Origin: Clostridia bacterium | Lineage (GTDB): Bacteria; Bacillota; Clostridia; Oscillospirales; CAG-272 | Assembly: GCA_017504625.1 (NCBI GenBank) | Contig: JAFVQU010000020.1 | Span: 62,001-126,000 of the forward strand | Reading direction: 5' to 3' | DNA length: 64,000 bases | Shown: piece after piece, positions 44,554 to 52,884 of the stretch | How positions within the stretch are numbered: position 1 is the stretch's first letter | How the letters are laid out: each line of letters begins with the position of its first letter | Position numbers and translations under genes: made by a program | Notes under the pieces: generated by a model | The model's input: the letters and a program-made list of their open reading frames with translations, nothing else | What the model was told of the DNA's origin: nothing | Database searches by the model: none

Positions 44554-45882
44554 ATGAATTTTACCGAAATTAAAGACATAATATCCGCCGCATGCACGAA
44601 GCACAGCGTTGAGGAATACGAAATTTTCTACACCGTAGGTGAGGATATCAGCGCAGAAACTCTCAAGGATGAGGTTAGCGCTTTCTCATCGGGTGAGAGC
44701 GCAAAGGTTTATTTCCGTTGCCTCGTTGACGGTCATATGGGACTTTCTTCAAGCAGTTATTTTAACGCTGATGAGCTTGAGGATCTTGTGCTTCGCGCTA
44801 AGGAAAACGCGGGCGCTATTGAAAACAATGACGTGGTCGTTATCTTCAAGGGATCTGAATCCTATGCGAAAACCACCGCACCTGAGCCCGTAATAGTTGA
44901 CGCGGGTGAGCTTAAGAACAAAGCACTTGAGCTTCAGAAGGCAACCTACGCAACCGACAGCTCGGTAGTTGACGGTACTCAGTCTATCGCTATGTCCTTC
45001 AGAAACGAGATCTATCTTTACAATTCTCACGGACTCGAGCTTTCCAACAAGGTTGGAATGTCGGGCTGTTACGTAGTAGCTGTCGTTAATAAGGACGGAG
45101 AGGCAAGAGATAATTTTGAATTTGCGGAGAATATCTCAAGTGAGGCTGCCGCAAAGCTTCCTGCAAAGGCGGTTCAGGGCGCGCTTGATAAGATCGGTGC
45201 AACTGAGATTCCTACGGGCAAGTATAATATCGTTATCGACGGTACTCAGATGCGCTCGCTCCTCTCGGCATTCTCTTCTGCATTCTCGGCAAAGAATGCG
45301 CTTCTCGGTATGTCGCGTCTTGCGGGCAAGGAGGGAGAGAAGATTGCTTCCGATATCGTAAATATTACCGACGATCCTATGCGCGAGGGATGTCCCGTTC
45401 AGACTCCTTTTGATGACGAGGGTGTTGCAACCTACAAGAAGACCGTTGTTGAAAACGGCGTTCTCAAGACTATGCTTTACGATATAACCACGGGCATCAA
45501 GACCGGTAAGGAAACTACCGCAAACGGTCGCCGCGGCGGAAATATCGCTCCCTATAACTTTGGAATCTGTGCAGGTGCTGACACTCAGGAGGAGCTCTTC
45601 GCGAAGGCTGGTGACGGTATTTATGTAACCGGTGTCAAGGGACTTCACGCAGGTGCTAACCCCATTACAGGTGACTTCTCGGTTGAAAGCGAAGGCTTCC
45701 TTATCAAAGACGGCAAGAAGGCAGGTCCTATCAAGTCATTTACCGTTGCAGGAAACTTCTTTGCGCTTCTTCAGGAGATCGACTCTCTCGGTAACGAGGT
45801 AAAGTGGGGAATTCCCGGCGGATTTACCGTATTTGGTTCTCCCGACGTTCTCGTTAAGAATATGAGCGTCGCAGGTAAGTAA
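44554..45882 (+). CDS. tldE: TldE/PmbA subunit of the TldD/TldE protease
   Basis: 442 residues. Same fold as TldD but without HExxxH, as is normal for TldE/PmbA. Recognisable stretches are ISAETLKDEVSAFSSGESAK, VEGCPVQTPFDDEGV-like (REGCPVQTPFDDEGVATYK), NIAPYNFGICAGA, TGVKGLHAGANPITGDFS and the end GIPGGFTVFGSPDVLVKNMS. AGGAGG before the ATG overlaps the end of tldD. A long terminator hairpin lies 40 bp downstream. Confidence 0.94.
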   Translation: MNFTEIKDIISAACTKHSVEEYEIFYTVGEDISAETLKDEVSAFSSGESAKVYFRCLVDGHMGLSSSSYFNADELEDLVLRAKENAGAIENNDVVVIFKGSESYAKTTAPEPVIVDAGELKNKALELQKATYATDSSVVDGTQSIAMSFRNEIYLYNSHGLELSNKVGMSGCYVVAVVNKDGEARDNFEFAENISSEAAAKLPAKAVQGALDKIGATEIPTGKYNIVIDGTQMRSLLSAFSSAFSAKNALLGMSRLAGKEGEKIASDIVNITDDPMREGCPVQTPFDDEGVATYKKTVVENGVLKTMLYDITTGIKTGKETTANGRRGGNIAPYNFGICAGADTQEELFAKAGDGIYVTGVKGLHAGANPITGDFSVESEGFLIKDGKKAGPIKSFTVAGNFFALLQEIDSLGNEVKWGIPGGFTVFGSPDVLVKNMSVAGK

Positions 45883-45922
45883 TTTGTTCGGTGTATTGTA
45901 AAAAAATACTGAAAAAACAATA

Positions 45923-45983
45923 AAAAAACGGCGTTTTGTCAATGAGATGTCCAAAATCCCCTTGACAAGACGCTGTTTTTTTA
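45923..45983 (+). terminator. tldE terminator with 20-bp stem
   Basis: Arm 45923-45942 pairs over 20 bp (two wobbles) with 45962-45981 around a 19-nt loop and ends in a T run. Its 3' arm contains the -35 box of the next promoter. Confidence 0.88.
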
Positions 45984-45990
45984 GTATAAT
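45962..45990 (+). promoter_or_regulatory. Consensus sigma-A promoter for rny, inside the terminator
   Basis: TTGACA at 45962-45967, 17-bp spacer containing the terminator T-tract, TATAAT at 45985-45990. Perfect in both hexamers. Confidence 0.88.
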
Positions 45991-45996
45991 GAAGTA

Positions 45997-46220
45997 AGGT
46001 GTATAATAAAATGGTAAAATACGGGTATTTTTTACTTTCGTGAGTAAAAAATCGTAATTTATATATTTATTATTTCATTGACACGGCAAGGCGCACGAAT
46101 GATTTCGTGGCGTGGCTTGCATTCGTTTTCAATAAATTCTCGGTCGACGTGTGGGACGGTCGATCGCGCCTATACCTGAAAAAGTCCCATATAAAATTAA
46201 TTTAAGGAGGTGTAAAGAGA
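45997..46220 (+). other. Long structured 5' leader of rny
   Basis: About 220 nt between the promoter and the rny ATG, without an open frame. It holds a perfect 10-bp hairpin (ATTTTTTACT at 46027, AGTAAAAAAT at 46043) and a GC-rich imperfect hairpin around CACGAA-TGAT-TTCGTG with flanking GCAAG/CTTGC (46085-46125). It ends in a strong ribosome site AAGGAGG (46204-46210). Could serve mRNA autocontrol; inferred. Confidence 0.5.
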
Positions 46221-47765
46221 ATGTGGTATGTGATAGCAGCAGTAGTTGGTGCTGTTGTCGGTGTTGCGCTTGGAATTCTTATTGGCTTTCTTATAAGAAA
46301 GAAGGTCGGTGAGGCAAAGATCGGTTCTGCCGAGGCAGAAGCGGCTAAAATTCTTGATGAAGCAAAGAAGAATGCACAGTCTGCTAAGAAGGAAGCCTTG
46401 ATTGAGGCTAAAGAAACCATAATGTCGCAGAGAAACGAGCTTGACCGTGAGATCAAGGAGCGTCGTGCGGAGGTTTCCCGTCTTGAGAACAGAGTTGCCA
46501 AGAAGGAAGAAACGCTTGACAAAAAGACTGAGCAGCTTGAGAGAAAGAATGAACAGCTTGACAAGAAGATGAAGGACTACGACGTTCTTAGGGAGCAGGC
46601 AAACGAAATGATCGGAGAGCAGAAGAAGAAGCTTGAAGAAATTTCGGGATATTCATCTGAGAGAGCTAAGGAAGAGCTTATTGAAAGAGTTGAATCCGAG
46701 GCAAAGCACGAGATTGCACAAAGACTTGACGAGCTTGAGGCTCAGTTCAAGGAAGAAGCTGATGACAAGGCAAAGAACATTTTGTCCTTGGCTATCCAGA
46801 GATACGCATCCGATCACGTTTCCGAGGCTACGGTATCAAGTGTAGCGTTGCCCAGCGAGGATATGAAGGGTAGAATAATCGGACGTGAAGGAAGAAACAT
46901 TCAGAAGATCGAAACGCTTACGGGAGTTGAGCTCATTATTGACGATACACCCGAGACCATTACCTTGTCAGGCTTTGATCCTGTCAGACGTGAGGTTGCG
47001 AGAATCGCGCTCGAGCGTCTTATCTCGGATGGACGAATCCATCCTGCGAGAATTGAGGAAATGGTGGAAAAGGCACAGAAGGAAGTTGAGGCATCTGTCA
47101 AGCAGGCAGGAGAGAGAGCTACCTTTGAGGTCGGTATTCACGGTATTAATCCCGAGCTTGTAAGATTGCTTGGAAGACTTAAGTACAGAACGAGCTACGG
47201 ACAAAACGTACTTAAGCACTCTATCGAGGTTGCATTCCTTGCGGGAATGATGGCAGATGAGCTTGGTGTAGACAGCACTCTTGCAAAGAGAGCTGGTCTT
47301 CTCCACGATATCGGTAAGGCATTCCCCCACGACGTTGAAGGATCTCACGTTGAGATCGGTGTAAACGCCGCTAAGAAGTACAAGGAAAGCCGCGAGGTTG
47401 TCCACGCGATTGAAGCACACCATAATGACGTAGAGCCCAAGACTATAATTGCGGTTCTCGTTCAGGCGGCAGACGCGATAAGCGCTGCAAGACCCGGTGC
47501 GCGCCGTGAGGATATGGAAAATTACATTAAGCGTCTTGAAAAGCTTGAAGAGATCGCAAAGAGCTTTAACGGAATTGATAAGGCATTTGCAATTCAGGCA
47601 GGAAGAGAGATAAGAGTTATGGTCAAGCCCGAAGAGGTAAATGACGCTGGAATGAAGGTAATCGCTCGCGAGATGGCGGCGAAGATTCAGTCTGAGGTCA
47701 AGTATCCCGGTCAGATCAAGATCAATCTTATCCGTGAAAGTCGCGCAGTCGACTACGCAAAGTAA
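46221..47765 (+). CDS. rny: Ribonuclease Y
   Basis: 514 residues. This membrane-anchored endoribonuclease starts mRNA decay in Gram-positives. N-terminal membrane helix (about 3-25), a long coiled coil (30-200, rich in KKE/ELD repeats), a KH domain with [15 protein letters not shown] (about 218) and an HD domain with [21 protein letters not shown] (about 358). The YmcA/YlbF/YaaT complex modulates RNase Y in Bacillus, and a ymcA-like gene is present at 35.4 kb. AAGGAGGTG lies 10 bp before the ATG. It is monocistronic. Confidence 0.97.
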   Translation: MWYVIAAVVGAVVGVALGILIGFLIRKKVGEAKIGSAEAEAAKILDEAKKNAQSAKKEALIEAKETIMSQRNELDREIKERRAEVSRLENRVAKKEETLDKKTEQLERKNEQLDKKMKDYDVLREQANEMIGEQKKKLEEISGYSSERAKEELIERVESEAKHEIAQRLDELEAQFKEEADDKAKNILSLAIQRYASDHVSEATVSSVALPSEDMKGRIIGREGRNIQKIETLTGVELIIDDTPETITLSGFDPVRREVARIALERLISDGRIHPARIEEMVEKAQKEVEASVKQAGERATFEVGIHGINPELVRLLGRLKYRTSYGQNVLKHSIEVAFLAGMMADELGVDSTLAKRAGLLHDIGKAFPHDVEGSHVEIGVNAAKKYKESREVVHAIEAHHNDVEPKTIIAVLVQAADAISAARPGARREDMENYIKRLEKLEEIAKSFNGIDKAFAIQAGREIRVMVKPEEVNDAGMKVIAREMAAKIQSEVKYPGQIKINLIRESRAVDYAK

Positions 47766-47899
47766 TTCAAGACATAAATCAAATATGCAGTAATTTCTGT
47801 AATCTCTGTTCCTTAGACACAGCTAAGGATTGAATATATATTTAACATAGAACACAGAAGAGAGAAAGCACGGCTTATGCCGGATAAAATATATTTGAT

Positions 47900-47933
47900 A
47901 AAAAACGCCGCACCGTATAGTGCGGCGTTTTTT
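47900..47933. terminator. Bidirectional terminator between rny and the AraC gene
   Basis: Fourteen-bp stem (AAAAAACGCCGCAC with GTGCGGCGTTTTTT), loop CGTATA; T runs on both strands. The AraC stop codon overlaps its end. Confidence 0.94.
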
Positions 47934-48744
47934 ACCTATCTTTTTTATATTCTGACGGCAGGCATCCTATATATTGCTTGAACGTTTTTGTAAAAAAGGA
48001 CATATTGCTAAATCCACAAAGCCGTGCACTTTCTGAAACGCCGGTACCATCGAAAATCAACCGTACCGCTTGGTTGCAACGAAAGGTGTTGATATATTCG
48101 ACGATTGTTTGGCCTGTCATTTCCTTGAAAACACGTGTTAAGGTATATTTGTTTGCAAAGACATTTTTCGCAATCTCGTCGAGCGTCAATCTGTGCTGAT
48201 AATTTTTTCTTATATAGGTTATCGTGTCGGTCACTGTCTTGTAAGAATTACTTTTGCAGTCGTTGCTTGATTGGTCAAGCAGATGACCCTCGCAAAGCGA
48301 AATAAGAAGCTTGAGTGTAAGCTCGCGAAGCTTCGCTACCGATAAGTAGTCGCTTTCTTCCTTTACCGTGCGAATTTCATTGAAAATCCTTGTTATTTTT
48401 TCATCACGTACAAGCTCTTCAAATCTGTTTTTTGTAAGATCAATATCAGATGATCGGGCGAACTCGGTGTCAAGAATGATACAACTGTAAGTTATACTTG
48501 TGTCAGTACCGGTGTAGTGAAGGACGTTCGAATTAGCTATAACTATATCGCCTTCTGTAATATTTATTTTTTTACCGTCAAGTAAAACGTAACCGTTTCC
48601 CGAGGTGCAGATCTGCACCTCGGTGTTTTTATGCCAGTTGACCGCAGTGCTGTATTGTGTGCAGCTTCGCTCAATATCAAAATAAGCAACAAATGGAATA
48701 TTATCTAAAAAATTTATATATTCTTCGTGTCGTGTTCCAAGCAT
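47932..48744 (-). CDS. AraC-family transcription regulator
   Basis: 270 residues. An N-terminal cupin-like sensor domain (SYTAVNWHKNTEVQICTSGN-like region, GYVLLDGKKINITEGDIVIA) is followed by the paired helix-turn-helix (RLTLDEIAKNVFANKYTLTR and ESARLCGFSNMSFFTKTFKQ, then YIGCLPSEYKK). Regulators of this kind usually sense a sugar. ATG 48744 is chosen over TTG 48783 because AAAGAGGT lies 5 bp upstream. It is divergent from the YgjV-like and beta-propeller genes, so it may control them. Confidence 0.9.
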   Translation of the reverse strand: MLGTRHEEYINFLDNIPFVAYFDIERSCTQYSTAVNWHKNTEVQICTSGNGYVLLDGKKINITEGDIVIANSNVLHYTGTDTSITYSCIILDTEFARSSDIDLTKNRFEELVRDEKITRIFNEIRTVKEESDYLSVAKLRELTLKLLISLCEGHLLDQSSNDCKSNSYKTVTDTITYIRKNYQHRLTLDEIAKNVFANKYTLTRVFKEMTGQTIVEYINTFRCNQAVRLIFDGTGVSESARLCGFSNMSFFTKTFKQYIGCLPSEYKKDR

Positions 48745-48792
48745 TATGTACCTCTTTGTCAAGATAGTGTTATTTAAAGTCAATATATGATA

Positions 48793-48821
48793 TTGAACAA
48801 GCGCTTTATTGCCTATATAAT
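48793..48821 (+). promoter_or_regulatory. Sigma-A promoter for ygjV-like and beta-propeller genes
   Basis: TTGAAC at 48793-48798 and TATAAT at 48816-48821, spacing 17 bp. The nearby AGCGCT palindrome (48801-48806) and GTATAATATTATAC-like symmetry could be regulator sites. No clear minus-strand promoter was identified. Confidence 0.72.
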
Positions 48822-48863
48822 ATTATACAGTAATAAAAGACAGTTGTCAATAGTGGAGGTGAT

Positions 48864-49379
48864 ATGATGAAAACGGCCGCGCAGATATTTGGCATCGGCG
48901 CTATGATATCGCTTTTTCTTATATATCAGCAATCAAGCAGAAAAAAGCTTATTATTTCGAAGCTTTGCGCGGACATATGTTGGAGTATCCATTATTTGTG
49001 TTTGGGTGCGTACGGCGGTATAGTTCCTAATGCCGTGGGAATTTTCAGAGAGCTGACTTTTATGCAACGTGGCGAGAAGAAATGGGCAAGCCGAGTATAT
49101 ATTCCGATAGTATTTATCATTATTAACTGGGGAATAGGTATATTTACATTTTCAGCATCAATCAATATTTTGCCTATCGCGGCGTCAACCTTTGTTACGG
49201 TATCCTTGTGGTTGAAGCGTCCAAAGCTGACTAAAATAATATCGATTCCCGTGTCACTGACGTTTTTGGTTTACGATATATTCGTTGGCTCGTATATAGG
49301 CGCGGTTAATGAGAGCATTGCTATAATTTCAATAATAATAAACTTTATAAAAGAAAGGAAACAGAGTGATGAGCAATAA
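48864..49379 (+). CDS. YgjV-family inner-membrane protein
   Basis: 171 residues with about five membrane helices. Matches the YgjV pattern: IFGIGAMISLFLIYQQSSRK, ADICWSIHYLCLGAYGGIVP, NAVGIFRELTFMQRG and PIAASTFVTVSLWLK. Function is not established for this family; a transport or sensing role is possible. GGAGGTGAT precedes ATG-ATG, so translation may start at 48864 or 48867. Its end overlaps the next gene by 11 bp, so the two are coupled. Confidence 0.85.
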   Translation: MMKTAAQIFGIGAMISLFLIYQQSSRKKLIISKLCADICWSIHYLCLGAYGGIVPNAVGIFRELTFMQRGEKKWASRVYIPIVFIIINWGIGIFTFSASINILPIAASTFVTVSLWLKRPKLTKIISIPVSLTFLVYDIFVGSYIGAVNESIAIISIIINFIKERKQSDEQ

Positions 49380-50553
49380 ATGCATTTTTACATCCGACAT
49401 TGCGACGGATAAAAGGATTAACACGATTGAGGGCGGAGAAATAACCGAAAGCAGAGGACCTGTCACGAAAGATGTTTCTCCTGAGGCGATAGCTAAGGGC
49501 GACAGATTTGCCGAGGAGATAAAAGAGCGCTTTGTTGCCGATTTTGAAAAGACGGATACTGACAAAATGGTACATGTATCTACCTTTGCCGAGGTTGACG
49601 GCGTTATCTATATGACCTATTATGCTAACTGTCAGGAAGCGAAGGAAACACCAGACAATCAGGTCGCAAGATTTGTATACTGTCCGGTAGACAATACGAC
49701 AGAACGCATTATAATTGATGTGCAGGCGGTTGGTGACGACTGCTATGGCGAGAGAGTAAATATGGTCTACGATACGATATTTGCAAAGCTCGACGATAAT
49801 ACTCTTATTATTCTTTGGACGGCAAAGGTCGGGGACAGATACTACCGCCTTTACAGGTATTTTGATGTTAAAACCAAAACGATGGGCGACGTCGGTGTTA
49901 ATCGATTCAAGGTAGGTGACGTTGTCAACGATTTCAGTACTACGGGAATCATGGGTGCGCTTGCATCAAACGGTATAGACTGCAAATTTCTTTACAGTGA
50001 TATTGGAATTATGCAGAAGTTCACAGCGAGAGAAGAAAACGGTGTAAAATATTATTATACGGGTGCGTACAGCGGTGATTTTAACTGTATTATCAAGAGT
50101 CGTGACTTTATTACTTGGGAATTTGTCGCACAGCCCGATTTTGTCAATCAGTCAAAATACGAGAATGCGACGTATGTTATTGGAGATAAGGTCTATTATT
50201 TTGTCCGTCAGCACGATCACGTGCCATACGGATTTTTGACTACATTCGATCTCAATGAACGCAAGTGGGAAATCCCCGTGCTTGTAGATGACTGCCAATC
50301 GCGTTCGGACTTTATCGTATATCGTGGAGAGCTCTATCTCTTCCATGCGCCTATTGACAGAGAGCACATCGGCATCATCAGAATAAACACCAAGGATATT
50401 GCAAAGAGCAAGGTCGTGCTTCAGGCGGATATGAAGGGAAGCTGCTTTTATCCATTTATCCAATATCTTGCTGACGGCGAGCTTGCAATGTCGTATACAG
50501 TGTCAAGAGAGCATATCAGGTTGGCAAGATTTGATTTGTCAAAGTACATATAA
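49369..50553 (+). CDS. Sialidase/GH43-like beta-propeller protein
   Basis: 394 residues, no signal peptide. The repeated pattern of short strands with aromatic/Asp turns (VIYMTYYANC, NTLIILWTAKVGDRYYRLYR, FITWEFVAQPDF, FIVYRGELYLFHAPID, LAMSYTVSREHIRLARFD) is that of a five- or six-bladed propeller, close to BNR/sialidase-like or GH43/117-like proteins. A catalytic set cannot be assigned. ATG 49369 has AAAGGAA 8 bp upstream. Being divergent from an AraC regulator suggests a cytoplasmic role with an imported sugar. Confidence 0.62.
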   Translation: MSNKCIFTSDIATDKRINTIEGGEITESRGPVTKDVSPEAIAKGDRFAEEIKERFVADFEKTDTDKMVHVSTFAEVDGVIYMTYYANCQEAKETPDNQVARFVYCPVDNTTERIIIDVQAVGDDCYGERVNMVYDTIFAKLDDNTLIILWTAKVGDRYYRLYRYFDVKTKTMGDVGVNRFKVGDVVNDFSTTGIMGALASNGIDCKFLYSDIGIMQKFTAREENGVKYYYTGAYSGDFNCIIKSRDFITWEFVAQPDFVNQSKYENATYVIGDKVYYFVRQHDHVPYGFLTTFDLNERKWEIPVLVDDCQSRSDFIVYRGELYLFHAPIDREHIGIIRINTKDIAKSKVVLQADMKGSCFYPFIQYLADGELAMSYTVSREHIRLARFDLSKYI

Positions 50554-50554
50554 A

Positions 50555-50590
50555 GAAAACACCGTTTCCCAGGGGAAACGGTGTTTTTCT
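50555..50590. terminator. Bidirectional terminator between the beta-propeller and helicase genes
   Basis: Stem of about 14 bp (AAAACACCGTTTCCC with GGGAAACGGTGTTTT), very small loop, T run on the plus strand (TTTTTCTTT) and A/T run usable on the minus strand. Confidence 0.88.
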
Positions 50591-52864
50591 TTATTTGAAT
50601 TCTTTGAAGATATCTCTTATAGTATCCTCCGCCTCATCTGCACGAAGCTTGTCGGTAGCATATGCGCGGCGAAGAAGAGTGTGGGGAATATAGTTATCAT
50701 ACTTCTCAAAAATCGGTATTTCTCCGTTTTCGACAAGAGAGTGAGTATCAATTCCGTCGCGCTCAATACCTGCGAGAAGATTTGATATGAACTCGATTCC
50801 CGCGCGCTTTTCCATCTTAAAGGTGATGTAATAGCAGCCCTCAAATTCTATTCCGCTTATGTTGTTCGCCTTTGCATTCTTTTGAATATACTTGCGCAGG
50901 GTACGGAACGAGCGTGTGCCAAGCCAAGGGAATAGGCACCACGAATATCCGCCGAGATGAACGAGTGAGTGACGGAGCATTCCCGTATTTCTTGCGGTTA
51001 TACGAGCCGCCTCAAGTCTGCGTATCGCGTTTTCCTTGAGATATGGGTAAACTGTATCCTCCTCAAGTATGCGCTTCATACGGCGCAAAATTTTTGTGTG
51101 TATCTCTCCAAAGTCACCGGGCCACGAAACCTCCATTTTTCCGTCAACCTTTTTGACGTATATAAGCTTTCGCTTGATATCAAGCTCCTCAACCTCCCAA
51201 ACGCGTCCCGCAAGGGCAAATCTGTCACCGACAGGGGGAGGAGTGGTGATAGTTCCTATCTCATCGGAGCCACAACGCACCGTAAAGTCCTCGCTGTCCT
51301 TAAATACCGCGTAGAACTTGAAGCTCTTGAGTAGCTGCTCGCCCGAAAGACCTACGATAAGTCCCTTTTCGTCCGTCATTTCAAGGAAGTCGTTGTTGAG
51401 CATTGAAACGAGCAATTCTTTGTAGTCTTCCTTAGTAACCGACGCAAAGGGAGGCAGACAAAGCACTCTCTCAGCAAGTCTTTGCGCGGTAAGCTCGCCC
51501 GATGATGCCAAAATGCTTAATGTCTGGTGGAAAAGCAGACTGAAGGGCATTTTTTTGCGTTGAGGAGGCTCGATAAATCTCTCCTCGATATAGAGCTGAA
51601 TTATTGCGATCGCGCGCAGAAGCTCCCAGGGCATAAGCTGAGGAAGTGGCGTGTTCGGGAGCGGATCTTCCTCGCGGAATACCATCATCATCTCGGGCGT
51701 CTGTCCGCGTCTGCCCGAGCGACCAAGCCTTTGCAGGAAGTTTGATACCGTGTTAGGCGCTTCGATCTGTACGACACGCTCAAGCTGTCCGATATCAATC
51801 CCAAGCTCCATAGTGACTGTTGCGCATGTGACGGCAAACTCCTCGCTGTCGCGCATTTTCATCTCGGCTTCCTCGCGAAGCGATGCCGAGAGATTTCCGT
51901 GGTGGATCAATATGTGGCTATCTTCATCGCCGTGTTTTTTTGCAATCTGACGCAACGTCGCGCAGATATATTCGGTTTCTTCTCGCGAGTTTGAAAAGAC
52001 GAGTGATTTCTTATCCTTTACACAGTTGTATACGTATTCGTAGCCCTGATCAACAAAATATTGCTTTTGGTTTTCTGATTGGGGCTTTTCATTTTCGTCA
52101 GAGGGGTTTTCAGTATTGTCGCCTTCGATGGCAATGTATTGCGCCTCGGGATTTTGAATATAAAAATGCTCAAGACCAAGCCGCCACTTTATCTTTTCGC
52201 CGTCGAAAAGAGGAACGTCAATATCACGTCCTGTGTCGGCGCAAAGCCATTCTGCCGCGAGGTCGGGATCACCTATTGTTGCCGAAAGACCAATTCTGCG
52301 AGGATGGAATCCGATCAAGTGCGCAATTCGAGAAAGCAAGCAGATTATCTGATTTCCTCTGTCGGTTCCCGTCAGGGTGTGTATCTCGTCGATAACGACG
52401 AATCGCAGATCGCCGAAAAGTCGGGGAATATCGTTTGAACGGTTGATAAGCATCGCTTCAAGCGACTCTGGGGTTATCTGCAGGATACCCTCGGGCTTTT
52501 CAAGTAGTTTTTTCTTGTGCGACATGGCAACGTCTCCGTGCCAATGCGTCACACGCACGCCCGTCGCGTCAAGCAAGCCCTCAAGACGCTCAAATTGGTC
52601 GTTTATAAGGCTTTTAAGCGGGGCAATGTAGAGAACACCTACCGATGAAGGCTTGTCCTCGTGCAAAAGCGAGAGGATAGGAAAAAAAGCCGCCTCAGTC
52701 TTTCCGCTTGCGGTAGACGAGGTAAGGAGCAGGTTCTTATCGGTGTCAAAGATAGTCTTTGCCGCCGCAACCTGAACCGCGCGAAGCGACTCCCACGAGT
52801 GTGAGTAGATAAATTCTCTTATAAAATCGGGAAATCTTTCAAATATAAGATCAGCCTCGGTCAT
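50591..52864 (-). CDS. Lhr/BrxHI-like superfamily 2 helicase
   Basis: 757 residues. All SF2 motifs are present: I SSTASGKTEAAF (ASGKT 52-56), Ia APLKSLINDQ, Ib TPES, II DEIH (159-162), III SATIG (194-198), V TMELGIDIG and VI QRLGRSGRRG (378-387). The C-terminal half (winged helix and beta regions, such as PPPVGDRFALAGRVWEVEEL) resembles Lhr-type helicases, including BrxHI of some BREX systems. It is the third gene of a minus-strand cassette, 20 bp after the BrxD-like ATPase gene, with AAAGGAG before the ATG. Probably moves along nucleic acid using ATP; its target is unknown. Confidence 0.88.
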   Translation of the reverse strand: MTEADLIFERFPDFIREFIYSHSWESLRAVQVAAAKTIFDTDKNLLLTSSTASGKTEAAFFPILSLLHEDKPSSVGVLYIAPLKSLINDQFERLEGLLDATGVRVTHWHGDVAMSHKKKLLEKPEGILQITPESLEAMLINRSNDIPRLFGDLRFVVIDEIHTLTGTDRGNQIICLLSRIAHLIGFHPRRIGLSATIGDPDLAAEWLCADTGRDIDVPLFDGEKIKWRLGLEHFYIQNPEAQYIAIEGDNTENPSDENEKPQSENQKQYFVDQGYEYVYNCVKDKKSLVFSNSREETEYICATLRQIAKKHGDEDSHILIHHGNLSASLREEAEMKMRDSEEFAVTCATVTMELGIDIGQLERVVQIEAPNTVSNFLQRLGRSGRRGQTPEMMMVFREEDPLPNTPLPQLMPWELLRAIAIIQLYIEERFIEPPQRKKMPFSLLFHQTLSILASSGELTAQRLAERVLCLPPFASVTKEDYKELLVSMLNNDFLEMTDEKGLIVGLSGEQLLKSFKFYAVFKDSEDFTVRCGSDEIGTITTPPPVGDRFALAGRVWEVEELDIKRKLIYVKKVDGKMEVSWPGDFGEIHTKILRRMKRILEEDTVYPYLKENAIRRLEAARITARNTGMLRHSLVHLGGYSWCLFPWLGTRSFRTLRKYIQKNAKANNISGIEFEGCYYITFKMEKRAGIEFISNLLAGIERDGIDTHSLVENGEIPIFEKYDNYIPHTLLRRAYATDKLRADEAEDTIRDIFKEFK

Positions 52865-52884
52865 GGCGTTCTCCTTTCCTGTTT

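Noticed and set aside
43182..44597. 471-codon open frame on the minus strand opposite tldD
   Set aside because: A shadow of tldD codon bias; the product looks like no known protein and tldD is clearly coding.
48745..48783. Longer AraC reading frame starting with TTG at 48783
   Set aside because: No ribosome site precedes TTG, while AAAGAGGT is well placed before ATG 48744.
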